A model generated the notes under the pieces. That model was not told the DNA's origin and ran no database searches. It worked only from the letters and a program-made list of their open reading frames with translations. DNA of 64,000 nucleotides from Tuctoria greenei (Eukaryota > Streptophyta > Magnoliopsida > Poales > Poaceae), in assembly GCA_036927565.1 (NCBI GenBank), contig JAYESD010000001.1:12524001-12588000 (forward strand). Direction: 5' to 3'. Position numbers and translations under genes: made by a program. Numbering within the stretch: position 1 is the first letter of the stretch; each line of letters begins with the position of its first letter. Shown one piece after another: positions 23,623 to 33,692 of this stretch.

Positions 23623-25476
23623 ATGTCGAACTCGGAGCGTTCCCCTTCTCGTCTCAACCCCGCGGGCGAGGAAGAACGTGTTGAGACCTACCGGAGCTGC
23701 ACCGAGGAGAGAGGTGCTGAAGTGCCCAGGGAAGGCCGCACCAAAGCACAGATCGTCGAGGCAAGGACAAAGGTTGCCCTCATTAAGGTTCAAAAGGAAA
23801 AGGAAGAAAGGCGGCTGAAGGCACTTGAAGCCTCCAAAGTAGCCGCAACCATTTACAATGAATAAGATGCTATAGCTCGAGCTACTGCAGAATCTCTTAA
23901 TGAGCTAAGGAAGAAGAAGAGGAAAGATAGGGAGGCTCACAACTCCAGGGCCACTGAGGCCAATGCCCCCAAGAGGAAGAAACTCATCACCGTTGGCGAG
24001 AAGGCTAAGGGCAAGGAGCAAGCCCAAGAGGAAGCTGAGCCTAGGGTCGAGCGTGACCCTAAGAAAGGAAAGGCTCCGGCTCCAGTCGAGCCGAAGAAGA
24101 AAAAGCCATCTGTCAAGGTGCCAGCCAAGAAGGCACCCGGAGGGGTAGTGATCCGTGAAAAAGGGAAGGCCCAGGCCGTTGGCCCTCTTAAGATGCACAG
24201 TCCAGCACGCAACCCAAACCGTCAGCCCAACCTCTCAGCCAACACATTCAAAGGAAAGGGAGCTGAGAAGGCCAGGAGGCTCAAAGATGAGAATGTCTAT
24301 AGGTATGAGAGGTCCACCGCCGACCCTCGGTTCTGGTGTGACTTCCATTGTGACTACTATCGCACAGTCTATCAGGCAATGAAGAAGCCAGTAATCCAGG
24401 CTCAATGGGTGGACTGGACCTATATGGCTAAGAAGAAACACGAGGCGTTTGACGCAGTGATTGAGGCAGCTGAGCGCCACGGGATCAAGGACATTCTTGG
24501 ATTCAAGTATGACTGGAATGAGGAGGTCATCGTACAGTTTTATACCATAGTTCACTTCCACTCTCGTGGCGACCGAGCCATCACTTGGATGACCAATGGT
24601 GAGCAGTACTATGCCACCTTCGAGGTTTTTGCTCAGGCTCTTGGTCTGGAGAGTCACCTGGACCATGAGATCATTATCTCCAATCTCAAGGCTATGGACA
24701 GGGATGACATGAGCTATATGTACCCTCCTCATGTCCGCTGTGAAGCTGGATTGGCCAGAAACATCCTTCCTTTCTACAACATCCTTAACAGGATTCTTAG
24801 GAGGACCGTGGCTCCTAAAGAAGGGGATGCGGGGATCATTCAGGGTCACCTCAGGCACCTGTTGGCTCTCATTGATGGACATGAGATGTTCAACCTTGTG
24901 GATTACATCTTTGATGATATCTACAACATCTCACACACACCCAACCGTGCCTGTGGCCATGCCCCTTACATAATGTGTCTGATCGAGAAGGTGTCTGGGC
25001 TCGTGTTTGTGAAGGACACCACTCACCAGCCTCTCCGACCCCAGATGCCACCTGCTGTCCCGATCCCTCCGCGCCGGAAGAACGCGGATCCTCCCTCTCA
25101 CCCGGAGGAACCTCGTGTTGGAGCCTCTCGTCGTGCCTCTCACTCACCCAGTGGCTCCTCTAGCAGCGGAGTCCTTAAGTTTCTTCGGTCCATCTTCACC
25201 TCGTTCCGCAAAGCCGAGGTGCGAGCTCAGCGGACTAAGCGATACGTGAGGAAGCTCTGCGACAAGATGGAGATCCCGATGAGTCTTGAGGCCTCCGATG
25301 ACGAGTTCACTCCATACCCCCTTCTCACCCCCGATGAGTTGGCACTCTTGGGTGAGACGGAGGGTACCTCCGCACCGAGCTCCGACGACGACGACGATGC
25401 CAACTATCGTGAGGAAGACCCGGAGGCCACGGAGAGCGACTCCCACGACGGTGATAGTGATGAGGTCGAGGACTAG
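23623..25476 (+). pseudogene. Env-like ORF3 of the SIRE copia element
   Basis: A single frame of about 617 codons runs from ATG 23623 to TAG 25474-25476 with one internal TAA at 23863-23865. The N-terminal part is Lys/Glu-rich with coiled-coil character. The middle (about 24300-25000) resembles the putative plant transposon protein region of other SIRE third ORFs and is related in layout to 11903-13500. The tail is Ser/Pro-rich, then strongly acidic. No confident signal peptide or membrane segment was seen, so an envelope role is doubtful. Function unknown. Confidence 0.75.
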
Positions 25477-25918
25477 CTTTTAGGTCCTAGTCCCCCTTCT
25501 TTTACTTTTTGGTGCCTTGATGCCAAAGGGGGAGAGTTAGGGGGAGTTAGTCCTTTGTGTGGAGTTAGGGGGAGGTAGTCTTTTGTGTGGTGTGCTTTTG
25601 GCATTCGGACTTGATTTGTAACATATTCATGCTACTTGGATGTTTACATTTGTGCAAGACTTGTTAGTATTGTTTAACATCAATATAATGTTCTTATTGT
25701 CAATATTATGATTATATTGATGTTCTTTATGTCTTGTCACAATTGTTGAGCACATCACGTAGGCACCCCACCATAACGTGTGTGGGTATGAAAGATCTCC
25801 TCCACCTCTTTTACATGCTGCATACTTTGAGGGGGAGTCATTCATACGCACACAAGTTATGAAAACCAAATATTATACTCTTAATTGTGAAGGACTTGAT
25901 GTGTTGTCATCAATCACC
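25477..25918 (+). other. 3' untranslated region of the SIRE element
   Basis: AT-rich, with several GGGGGAG purine runs (about 25527-25575 and 25830). No gene was recognised. It ends in the conserved stretch before the PPT, which also precedes the LTR at 63904 on the other strand. Confidence 0.6.
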
Positions 25919-25932
25919 AAAAAGGGGGAGAT
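25919..25932 (+). other. Polypurine tract of the SIRE copia element
   Basis: AAAAAGGGGGAGAT directly precedes the TG of the 3' LTR. The minus-strand SIRE element has the same tract (63905-63920). Confidence 0.9.
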
Positions 25933-27578
25933 TGAAAGTGCATCTAGGTTCCCCATGGGTTTTGGATGATTGATGACGACAATTAAGTCGCTAATGAGCT
26001 CATGTGATCTTAGCACAGGTGTGGACTCGATCGGAAACGCAAACCCTCAAAAAGGAAAAGGAAGGAAATGGAGTCGACTCGAAGCGTAGAAACTAGGGTT
26101 TCTAGCGTGTTGAGTTAGACTAGCCGTAGAAATAGGAGGGTGTATGCGTAAAGTGCAAAGAGATCAAAGTAGGAGCTCAAGAGTGGTGGTTGAGATAGAA
26201 ACCCTATTTAAAGTTGAAGTTAGAGTAGTCTGGCAGGAGTGGCCGGACTAGTCTGCCTGAGGGCCGGACTAGTCCGCTCCTGGCCAGACTAGTCTGTTTT
26301 CACACGGACCAGAAGGTCCTGTGTGACTTCGGACTAGTCCGTAGTGGGACGGACTAGTCCGTGGTACCCCTTAGGGTGGAGCTTCAGGACTAAGTCCTAG
26401 AGAGCGGACTTGTCCGTTTTGGGGCGGACCAAAAGGTCCTGTGTGAGATCGGACTAGTCCGTCCGTGGGCCGGACTAGTCCATGTTGCCAAGTGCAGAGA
26501 GGTTTTGCGACTAAGTCTGGGAAGGCCGGACTAGTCCGCCCTTGGGGCCGGACTAGTCTGTGGTCTTCAGACTAGTCCGTTTTCACACGGAACAAAAGGT
26601 TCTGTGTGAGATTGGACTAGTATGGTGAGGGCCGGACTAGTCCGTTGTTGAAGTTACCGTTTGAATTTGAAGTTTGGCGGGTAGCGTGACGATTGCCGCG
26701 CAGTGCGACAGTTGTCAGAGGGGTCAGTGGTCCCCTAGGCCGGACTAGTCCGGCCTGAGGCCGGACTAGTCCGCCCTTTTGCTGAGGTCAGCAGTTTGGG
26801 CTCGGGACCCCTATAAAAAGGGGACCCCCGGCCTCATTTCAAACTCTCTCGAACCCTAGCGCCGCCACAGCCAACTTGGAGCATTCTCAAGCCTCTTTCT
26901 TTCCTACTTTCCCTCTAAAACTAATTCTTGAGTGGATTAGGGTTTAGTGAGGTGGAGAAGAGGAAGAACATCGCGCTTGTGCTCCCGGTTTGATCTCTTG
27001 CACTCATTGAGTCGTTGTGACCTGTGTGTTGAGTGTGTTTCACGTTGTTGATCATCTTTGTGGTGTGGGAGCCTCAGATTGTGAGAAGCCCCGACGAATC
27101 TTGTATTCACTCTTTGAGATAGTGGAGAACCAAGTTAGGCCCGTGCGGTAAACTTGGTGAGGGAAGGGTTGTTGAACCCGGTCCTTTGTCGACTCCTCAA
27201 CGGGGACGTAGATTCTTGTGTGGAATCGAACCTCGGGATAAAATCCTTGTGTCTCCGTGTTCTTCGCATTTTGTTTACCGAATATTTCGTTCTAGGGTTG
27301 CTAGTTTTGTCTTGTGCTTCACATTGCTATAATCTTGTTGAAACTTGACTTACTCTTGTGTTGGTAGTTTCTAAACTTGTCGTAAACATATCCTCACTTG
27401 TAGCCTCGAGAAAATCCCCTTAAAACTTGATAGAAACACTTTTTAGGGTTCTTCACGCAGGCTGACCGGACTAGTCCGCCCCCAGACCGGACTAGTCCGC
27501 CCCCTGTGATTTAATCTCGTTTTATTAAGTCATTTGCAGGTCCATTAGCCTATTCACCCACCCTCTAGGCAACTTTCA
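25933..27578 (+). repeat. 3' LTR of the SIRE copia element
   Basis: It is collinear with the 5' LTR, including the palindrome cluster and TATA box. The right target duplication ATGAT follows at 27579-27583. Confidence 0.95.
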
Positions 27579-27583
27579 ATGAT

Positions 27584-28860
27584 TTTCCGGCATACCACAT
27601 GTTTTCAGGATGGAGCACTCATGGTCGGTTGACGTGTCCGATATGTGTCTCAGATACCGATTGCTTTCGACTTACCCAAGGAGTCAAGATATCTTACTTC
27701 GATTGTCATAGACGTTGGCTGCCTCCGAATCACTTGTTTAGACAACAGAGGAATGTCTTCAGAAAGAACATCGTTGTCACTAAAGGACCACCGAAACGTC
27801 TTAACGGGTCAGAAATATCTGATATGTTGGATGAATTGGTGCCAGATGAAGGTCGTCCTGGATATTTTGAAGGTTACGAAGACAAACACAATTAGACTCA
27901 CATATGTGGACTTTGAGAGTTACCGTATGTGAAATCGTTGATTCTAAGGCACAACATTGATGTTATGCATCAAAAGCGTAACATGGCCGAATGTATCATA
28001 AGCACATGCATGGATATGACGGGCAATACAAAAGACAATTTAAAGGCTCGAAAGGATCCTTTCGAGCTTTGTAACCGTCAAACTCTTGAGATCTCCAAAA
28101 ATGGTGGTAAACCACACGCTCCTTTCTGTCTTTGACCTAAAGAAAAAAAAGTTCTCTAATGGTTGCAATGGTTGAAATTCCCAGGTGGTTATGCAGCTAG
28201 TCTGAGACGAGCCGTGAATGTGAAAACGGGAAAGCTCATTGGGTTGAAGAGTCATGATTATCACATAATCATGGAAAGACTTATGCCTGTTATGTTTCGA
28301 GACTATTTTGACGATGCAGTGTGGAAGGTGTTAGCCGAGCTTAGCCACTTCTATAGGCAACTCTGTGCTAAAGAAATCACGCCAGAGATGATGACTAAAT
28401 TGGAAAAGGAGGTTCCAGTACTTTTGTGTAAGATGGAAAAAAATTTTCCTCCAGGATTTCAATCCAATACAACATCTCTTAATTGATCTTCCATTTGAAG
28501 CGAAAGTGGGCGGTCCCGTGCAATATAGGTGGATGTATCATATTGAAAGATCACTTAGATATCTGAAACCAATGGTTGGTAACAGGGCAAGGGTTGAAGG
28601 TTGCATCGCCGAAGCTTTTACTCTTAAGGAAGTAGGATACTTCTCAAGTGTTTACTTTGCAGAGGAAAATAATGTGAATACTTCGGTAATGCGATACAAT
28701 ATAGATGAGCAACCTCCTTGTAGCGATCTCTCCATTTTTGCAACAAGAGGCACTACTGTTGGTAGTTACACTTCGTATGATGTTAGCGAAAAAGAAAGGT
28801 GTGCTACATTCTTCTACATGTACGCTAATATGGAAGAAATGAATGAATATTTCAAGTAAG
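27584..28860 (+). pseudogene. CACTA transposase TNP2, middle part (end of Transposase_21 and DUF4218)
   Basis: Reading resumes with the conserved Asp-Phe-Pro-Ala-Tyr and Gly-Trp-Ser-Thr-His-Gly motifs of TNP2 (27581-27630) and the Phe-Asp-Cys-His-Arg-Arg motif. DUF4218-like sequence follows through 28857, with frame changes near 27895, 28130 and 28480. Across one copy of ATGAT the left and right flanks are not in the same frame, so the gene was probably damaged before the insertion. A GTAAGT donor lies at 28858. Confidence 0.85.
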
Positions 28861-29124
28861 TGTTTCTCCTAGACTTATGCTTTTCACCATCTTTCCGACA
28901 CATGTATTCTAAAAGGTTCTCTTTGTCGACAAGCAAAATTGGAGACATAGACATCAACCCACGAGCAAGCAAATAGAACATATTCGACGGGAAGGAATAA
29001 ACGGGGGATCTAATTTTCTCTCCTAGTTTCGAGATCATGTAAAGTTTTCTCGATAACTAATCAATGTTAACAATGTTTTCTTATAACTTAAGGATGCTTA
29101 CGTTTTCTAATAACTCCATAGCTT

Positions 29125-29904
29125 AGACAGTGCCAAAAAGATGCCAACGTCCATGAAGATTTGCGACAACTATCCCGTGGAGTGGTTAATGTTAGAAGCT
29201 ATGGTCGATATGACGTCAACGGCTTTCGATTCCGTACAACTCAATTTGAATCTCTTCGTCCTCTCGTGGAAACATGTAATACCGGAGTTGTGATGAGGGC
29301 AATCAATTCGCAAGATCATGAAACACAATACTACGGGATTATTAAAAAAATCCTTCAATTCACTTTTGTCGCAAACAAGCCAATTCGAGCGGTATTCTTT
29401 GACTGCGAATGGTTTGATTCCATTCGTGGAATTCGAGTAAATGAATTTGGCATGGTCGAAGTAAAACACAAGGAACGGTTGAAAGGATTCGATTCATTAG
29501 TTCTCGCACACCAAGTAGAGCAAGTGTACTATCTACCTTATCCATGCAATAAATTCAAAGCTTGGTGGGCAGTACATAAGGTGAATCCCCGTGAGCAGTT
29601 ATACACTCCAGGAAATGATAATTATTACTACGACGAAGCTGAGGTTGATTGTGTCTACCAAGAGGAAGAGTTCTCAGACTCCTTCTCAGTCGAGCCCGGT
29701 GTAGGACTCGATGACTTAGTTGGAGACGCTCAAGATATCGAGGCTGGCACGGAAGCGGAAACAGAATCAGAATCGGAAACTGAAGATATCGATGACATAG
29801 TCGAACCTGCTGATTTGCGCAAACGAAAACGATATGCGGAAGAAGAAGATCGATGGGCTGGTTTAAGGAGTAGGGTGCATGATCGTAATGTTGATGAATT
29901 TTGA
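29125..29904 (+). pseudogene. CACTA transposase TNP2, C-terminal exon with DUF4216
   Basis: After an intron (about 28858-29120) the open frame encodes the DUF4216 region found at the C-terminus of plant TNP2 proteins (Tyr-Tyr-Gly-Ile-Ile, then Phe-Phe-Asp-Cys-Glu-Trp-Phe-Asp, about 29330-29420). A Tyr/Asp/Glu-rich acidic tail and a basic KRKR-type stretch follow. It ends at TGA 29902-29904. Confidence 0.85.
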
Positions 29905-29982
29905 AGTAACATTTTATTCACTAATTTAACATTAATTTTGTATGTTATCTTTGCATATTAATCATTTATTCCTTGCAACAAG

Positions 29983-31678
29983 ATGTCGTCAAAGGGGAAG
30001 GGGAAAGGGAAGCCGGTGAGAGGGTTTGAGCCACCACGAGACCCTTGCTCAGGGAGCTCGTTCCTTTCTAGCCGATGTTCCCTCTTTCTAGCACACGCTT
30101 CACTCTCAGCTGTCGTGTGCTTTCAGCGAACTGAGGTAAATTTTAGTTACAATAAAGTTATTTTTGAAATTGCAGTTGTTATTAATTATTTATTGTCAAT
30201 CTTTTCCTTTTGTGCAGTCTGACTCAGAGACTTCTGAGTCAGAGTTAGATTCATAGGCTAGGGGGCCGCTACAGGAGCCCGACTCAGAGGCTAGGGGGAC
30301 ACTACAGGAGCCCTCTAGCGCTAGCCTCCCTTTGGAGCCGGCTAGCGCTAGCCTCCCTGTGCAACCGGCTACCACTAGCCTTCCTGGAGACTCCGATGGT
30401 TCAGCAGAGCCTTCATGGTCATAGGACGCGACAACGTCGCAGCAGAGGCGACGGACGAGGAGGACCCACTTTGTGGCTCCTCCTCCAGTTACTACTCAGC
30501 AGACCACGATCCGTCCTGTTGGAGACAGGTAAATACTGTATGTAGTATATTGAATATTAGATGTTGTTTTCCTTTACTTACTGATTTAATATATTTTGTA
30601 GATGTTGGTACGACTTTTCGTTCATAGGGGCCGAGAAGCATCACAGGCAGGTTAACAGTGTTCTGGGTGCTATCGTGAAGTTGCACTACCCCGGTGTGAT
30701 TGACGGTTTTCCTGCCCTGTCGTGGGATGACTACGCTTGTGTCTCTCACCCGGTGCACGACACGGTTCAGGGAGCCATGTGGCACAGTTCAGGGAGTCGT
30801 GTGGCACGATTTTATGGTAAGTTTAACTGTTTCATTTTGTCAACTCGTTTGAATTGTTAATGCATATCACTTAAATATTTGTTTGCTTAAAGCTGAGGTA
30901 CCAAGTAGAGGAACCGGGCATGGAGGACCACGCGAGACGCGCGTTCCATTACAACGCTCGGAAGCTCACGACGGCGGCGTTGTCCTACGCCCGGATTCAG
31001 GCCGTCAACGCGTACTACAAGCGGCACCCCCGGGAGCAGGAGCAGGAGCAACAAAGGGGTGTATTTAGGAAGGACTCCGACTCGTACTTGACAGAGGAGC
31101 AGTACGCGGATGTAAGTATTTAATATTATTAAATATTTACAATATCTACGTATGTTAACTGCGTTGATGAAAAATGAAATATGTGCAGGTTAGTATTTCC
31201 TGGTTACAGGGTAACATCGAGGCGTACTTAGCTCTCTGTCAGTATTGGGCTAGCGACGCTTTCATCAATAAGTCCACAAAGGCTAGACAGTGCCGCATGG
31301 GGTCCGAGGGCAAGCACAACTATGGCGGCGGCGGCTACTTGCGTTTGGCTAAACGCATGGTAAGTACCTTTTTATTTTATTTATGTGTTCCTAATATATT
31401 ATTTATCTCACTAACACGGCTGTACAGGAGCGAGAGATGGGTCATGAGCCGACCCCGACCCAGGTTTGGAAGAGAGATCACAAGGGAAGTGACCCTTCTC
31501 AGCTAGGGCAGTGTAGTCAGGTCGCAACCGACCAACTGGTAAGTTTCCGAAATTTATCAATTTCATTATAACTAATACTATTATTGACATGCTTACAAGA
31601 TTTATTTGTTTTGTAGACAAAGTACGCGCATGAGGTCACGAAGATACATGGTGCGGATTACGATTGGGAAAGCGCGCC
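29983..31678 (+). pseudogene. CACTA second gene, Ptta/En/Spm transposase-like (Transposase_24), 5' exons
   Basis: Exons with GT-AG boundaries can be traced: 29983 to about 30132, about 30219-30529, 30601-30814, about 30892-31112, about 31189-31361, about 31427-31540 and 31618 onward. The protein has a Ser/Pro-rich N-terminus with degenerate repeats, then a basic region and the Lys-Ala-Arg-Gln-Cys-Arg...Gly-Gly-Gly-Gly-Tyr core of the Ptta family. At least two in-frame stops occur in the second exon (one at about 30253). Such proteins are thought to bind subterminal repeats. The last exon is split by the Tat element at 31679. Confidence 0.78.
31674..31678 (+). repeat. Target site duplication GCGCC, left copy
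   Basis: GCGCC precedes the 5' LTR and recurs at 42141-42145 after the 3' LTR. Confidence 0.92.
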
Positions 31679-32529
31679 TGTCGGTACCCTAAAAACCATA
31701 CACCCCCTGAGGTTACAAAGATCTCAAGGGAAGGACATCAACTCAAATTGAAGACCCTCGGGGGCCCACTCGCCAGACGTAACCGGACCCACTCGCCAGA
31801 CGTAACCGGACCCGCTTCTCCAACATGGTTAACCTCTAGGTTGCCACGTGTACTGTCAGCCCAGAGCTATTACCCGCAAGGGTGAAGCTCCGGGCCAAGT
31901 ACTGAAACGGCACCTCCGGAGGTAGCCCCCGACCGAGAGAAGCTCCGGACATGACACGTGCCAGGTCACCCCGGAGCTTCCCGCTTCTCCCAAGCAAGCT
32001 CCGGAGCTGCCACGTGTCCATACGTCGGAGCTAAACCGCTTCAAATCCCCGGGAGACGTTGTAACGGCTCCGGATCTCCAAAGGACAGATGCAGACTTCA
32101 AGACCCGATTAATTATCATTAATTCCATATTAATGACACTTAATCGGATGATATTAACACCTGTAACGGCACTGTCGGAGCCGTTACAGGGTTATTAGCA
32201 ACAATTAATCTCGCGTATCCATACTAGTAACCGCCAGGGCCACATGTCGGGCCAGGCTGACTTGTAACGGTTTGTCCTTGTGCTATAAAAGGACAAACCG
32301 ACGATACACGAGAGGAAGGGAACACTCGAAGCTCACAAGTTAATACAACAAACACACACCCGTGGAGTAGGGTATTACGCTCAGGCGGCCCGAACCACGT
32401 AAACCACCGTGTCACTCGTGTCCGAATCGCATTTCACTTTCTTAGATCTCCGCGCGCCCAGACCGAACCACAAACTCCTTCAAACACTTTTCATAGTGTT
32501 AGGGGATCTGCCGACTCCAACAGTCGACA
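31679..32529 (+). repeat. 5' LTR of the Tat element (851 bp)
   Basis: It begins TGTCGGTACC and ends in CGACA. A 23-bp tandem duplication lies at about 31769-31814 and many AGCTCCGG motifs are present. TATA box at 32284-32291. Confidence 0.95.
32284..32291 (+). promoter_or_regulatory. TATA box of the Tat 5' LTR
   Basis: TATAAAAG sits about 240 bp before the LTR end and recurs in the 3' LTR (about 41894) and in the related LTR at 60109. Confidence 0.75.
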
Positions 32530-32531
32530 GT

Positions 32532-32550
32532 TGGCGCGCCAGGTAGGGGG
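32532..32550 (+). other. Primer binding site of the Tat element
   Basis: TGGCGCGCCAGGTAGGGGG follows the LTR. A TGG start is expected for complementarity to a tRNA CCA end, but I cannot name the tRNA. The related element at 59518 has a near-identical PBS (60398 on). Confidence 0.75.
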
Positions 32551-32567
32551 GCCTGAGATCTTCAAGA

Positions 32568-33692
32568 ATGGTGAATTCCGCAGCTGGATCATCCAACGGG
32601 CAACCTGCTGCTCAGGCTGTCGGAGGCAATCCCTCCAACATGCCACCACCGGCAGGAGCCTTAGTTCCAGCGGGAGTCACACTCCCACCACCACCATCTT
32701 CTCCGGCAAGACATGCCGAACGACATGATGGTGCACCGGCGTCACATTCTGCGCCGGCAAGTCGTGACAACCCAGAACACGCGCTCCATGCAGCGCGTGC
32801 TCTCCTTCAGCGACCACCACCTCCAGATGCATCTCAAGGTGCCATGGAGCAATGGAGAGCTGATATTGAGCATTTGGTCGCAGCAGCGGCCGAACGCCTC
32901 AACAATCAGGGTCCACCTCCTTCAGGGCGGGCCCCGTCGCAGCGACGAACGTTGTCTGGAAGACTTGGTCCACATGTCTCCAACAACCGGAGAAGAGCTG
33001 CGTCACAGCAAGTGACGTCGTTGCCCTCTGGGGCACGACGTGCTCATACTGCATCTCGGCTTTCGACACACGACCTCCGAGCGGAGCTTGATCGCCGATA
33101 CCGCCAACAGGATGGCCGTGTCCACATCGAGCGAGCTCGAGAAAGACGAGATGCTCAAGATCTTTCTACTCTGGAAGGAGTAGGAGGAGGCTGTTCCGCC
33201 CTAGCCATGCATCTGCGTATGGTTAGATGGCCACAGAAGTTCCGGCCACATTTGCCGGAAAAATTCGACGGGACTGTCAATCCCGTAGAATTTCTACAGA
33301 TATACTCCACTGCGATCCTAGCAGCTGGAGGAAATGAGGCTGTAATGGCCAATTACTTTCCAGTGGCCTTAACTGGGACTGCTAGGTCCTGGTTTATGAG
33401 CCTTCCGCCCAACTCTATCGACAGTTGGGAGGAGCTATGCCGCCAGTTCACCGCCAATTTCGGGAGTTCATACACCCGTCCGGGCACCGAACTGGACCTT
33501 TTTGCGGTCGTGCAAAAAGGAGGAGAATCTTTGCGGTCATTCATCCAGAGATTCTCTCAGCAGCTGACGAAGTCGTCAGTATGGTTCTGGTTGCGGAGAG
33601 ACCGGAACTACCCAATACTCAGGAATCCAGATCCCTTCGGGAGGATCCGGAGGTTCCTGAAAGCAGGTCTGGGTCCCAGCTCCCAGACTTGA
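32568..33692 (+). pseudogene. Tat Gag, C-terminally truncated
   Basis: ATG 32568 opens a 374-codon frame with a Pro/Ala-rich N-terminus and the retrotransposon gag domain (about residues 215-330). Family resemblance ends near 33560. Comparison with the related gag at 61257-62200 shows the linker and the CHCC-type region are missing there. The last ~45 residues come from out-of-frame sequence beyond the deletion junction, and the ORF stops at TGA 33690-33692. Confidence 0.85.

Larger units (their letters stand above)
15541..27578 (+). mobile_element. Ty1/copia SIRE/Maximus-lineage element, full length (12.0 kb)
   Basis: It has LTRs of 1647 and 1646 bp beginning TGAAAG and ending CTTTCA, a PBS, gag, pol in copia order (PR, IN, RT, RNase H), a third env-like ORF and a polypurine tract, flanked by ATGAT on both sides. 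By eye the LTRs differ at about 45 positions (about 2.7%). Pol has one frameshift and two stops and ORF3 has one stop, so it is no longer autonomous. It sits inside the TNP2 coding sequence of the CACTA element. Confidence 0.95.

Noticed and set aside
25627..25869. Minus-strand 80-codon frame in the SIRE 3' region
   Set aside because: AT-rich, unsupported by motifs, and within the untranslated part of the element.
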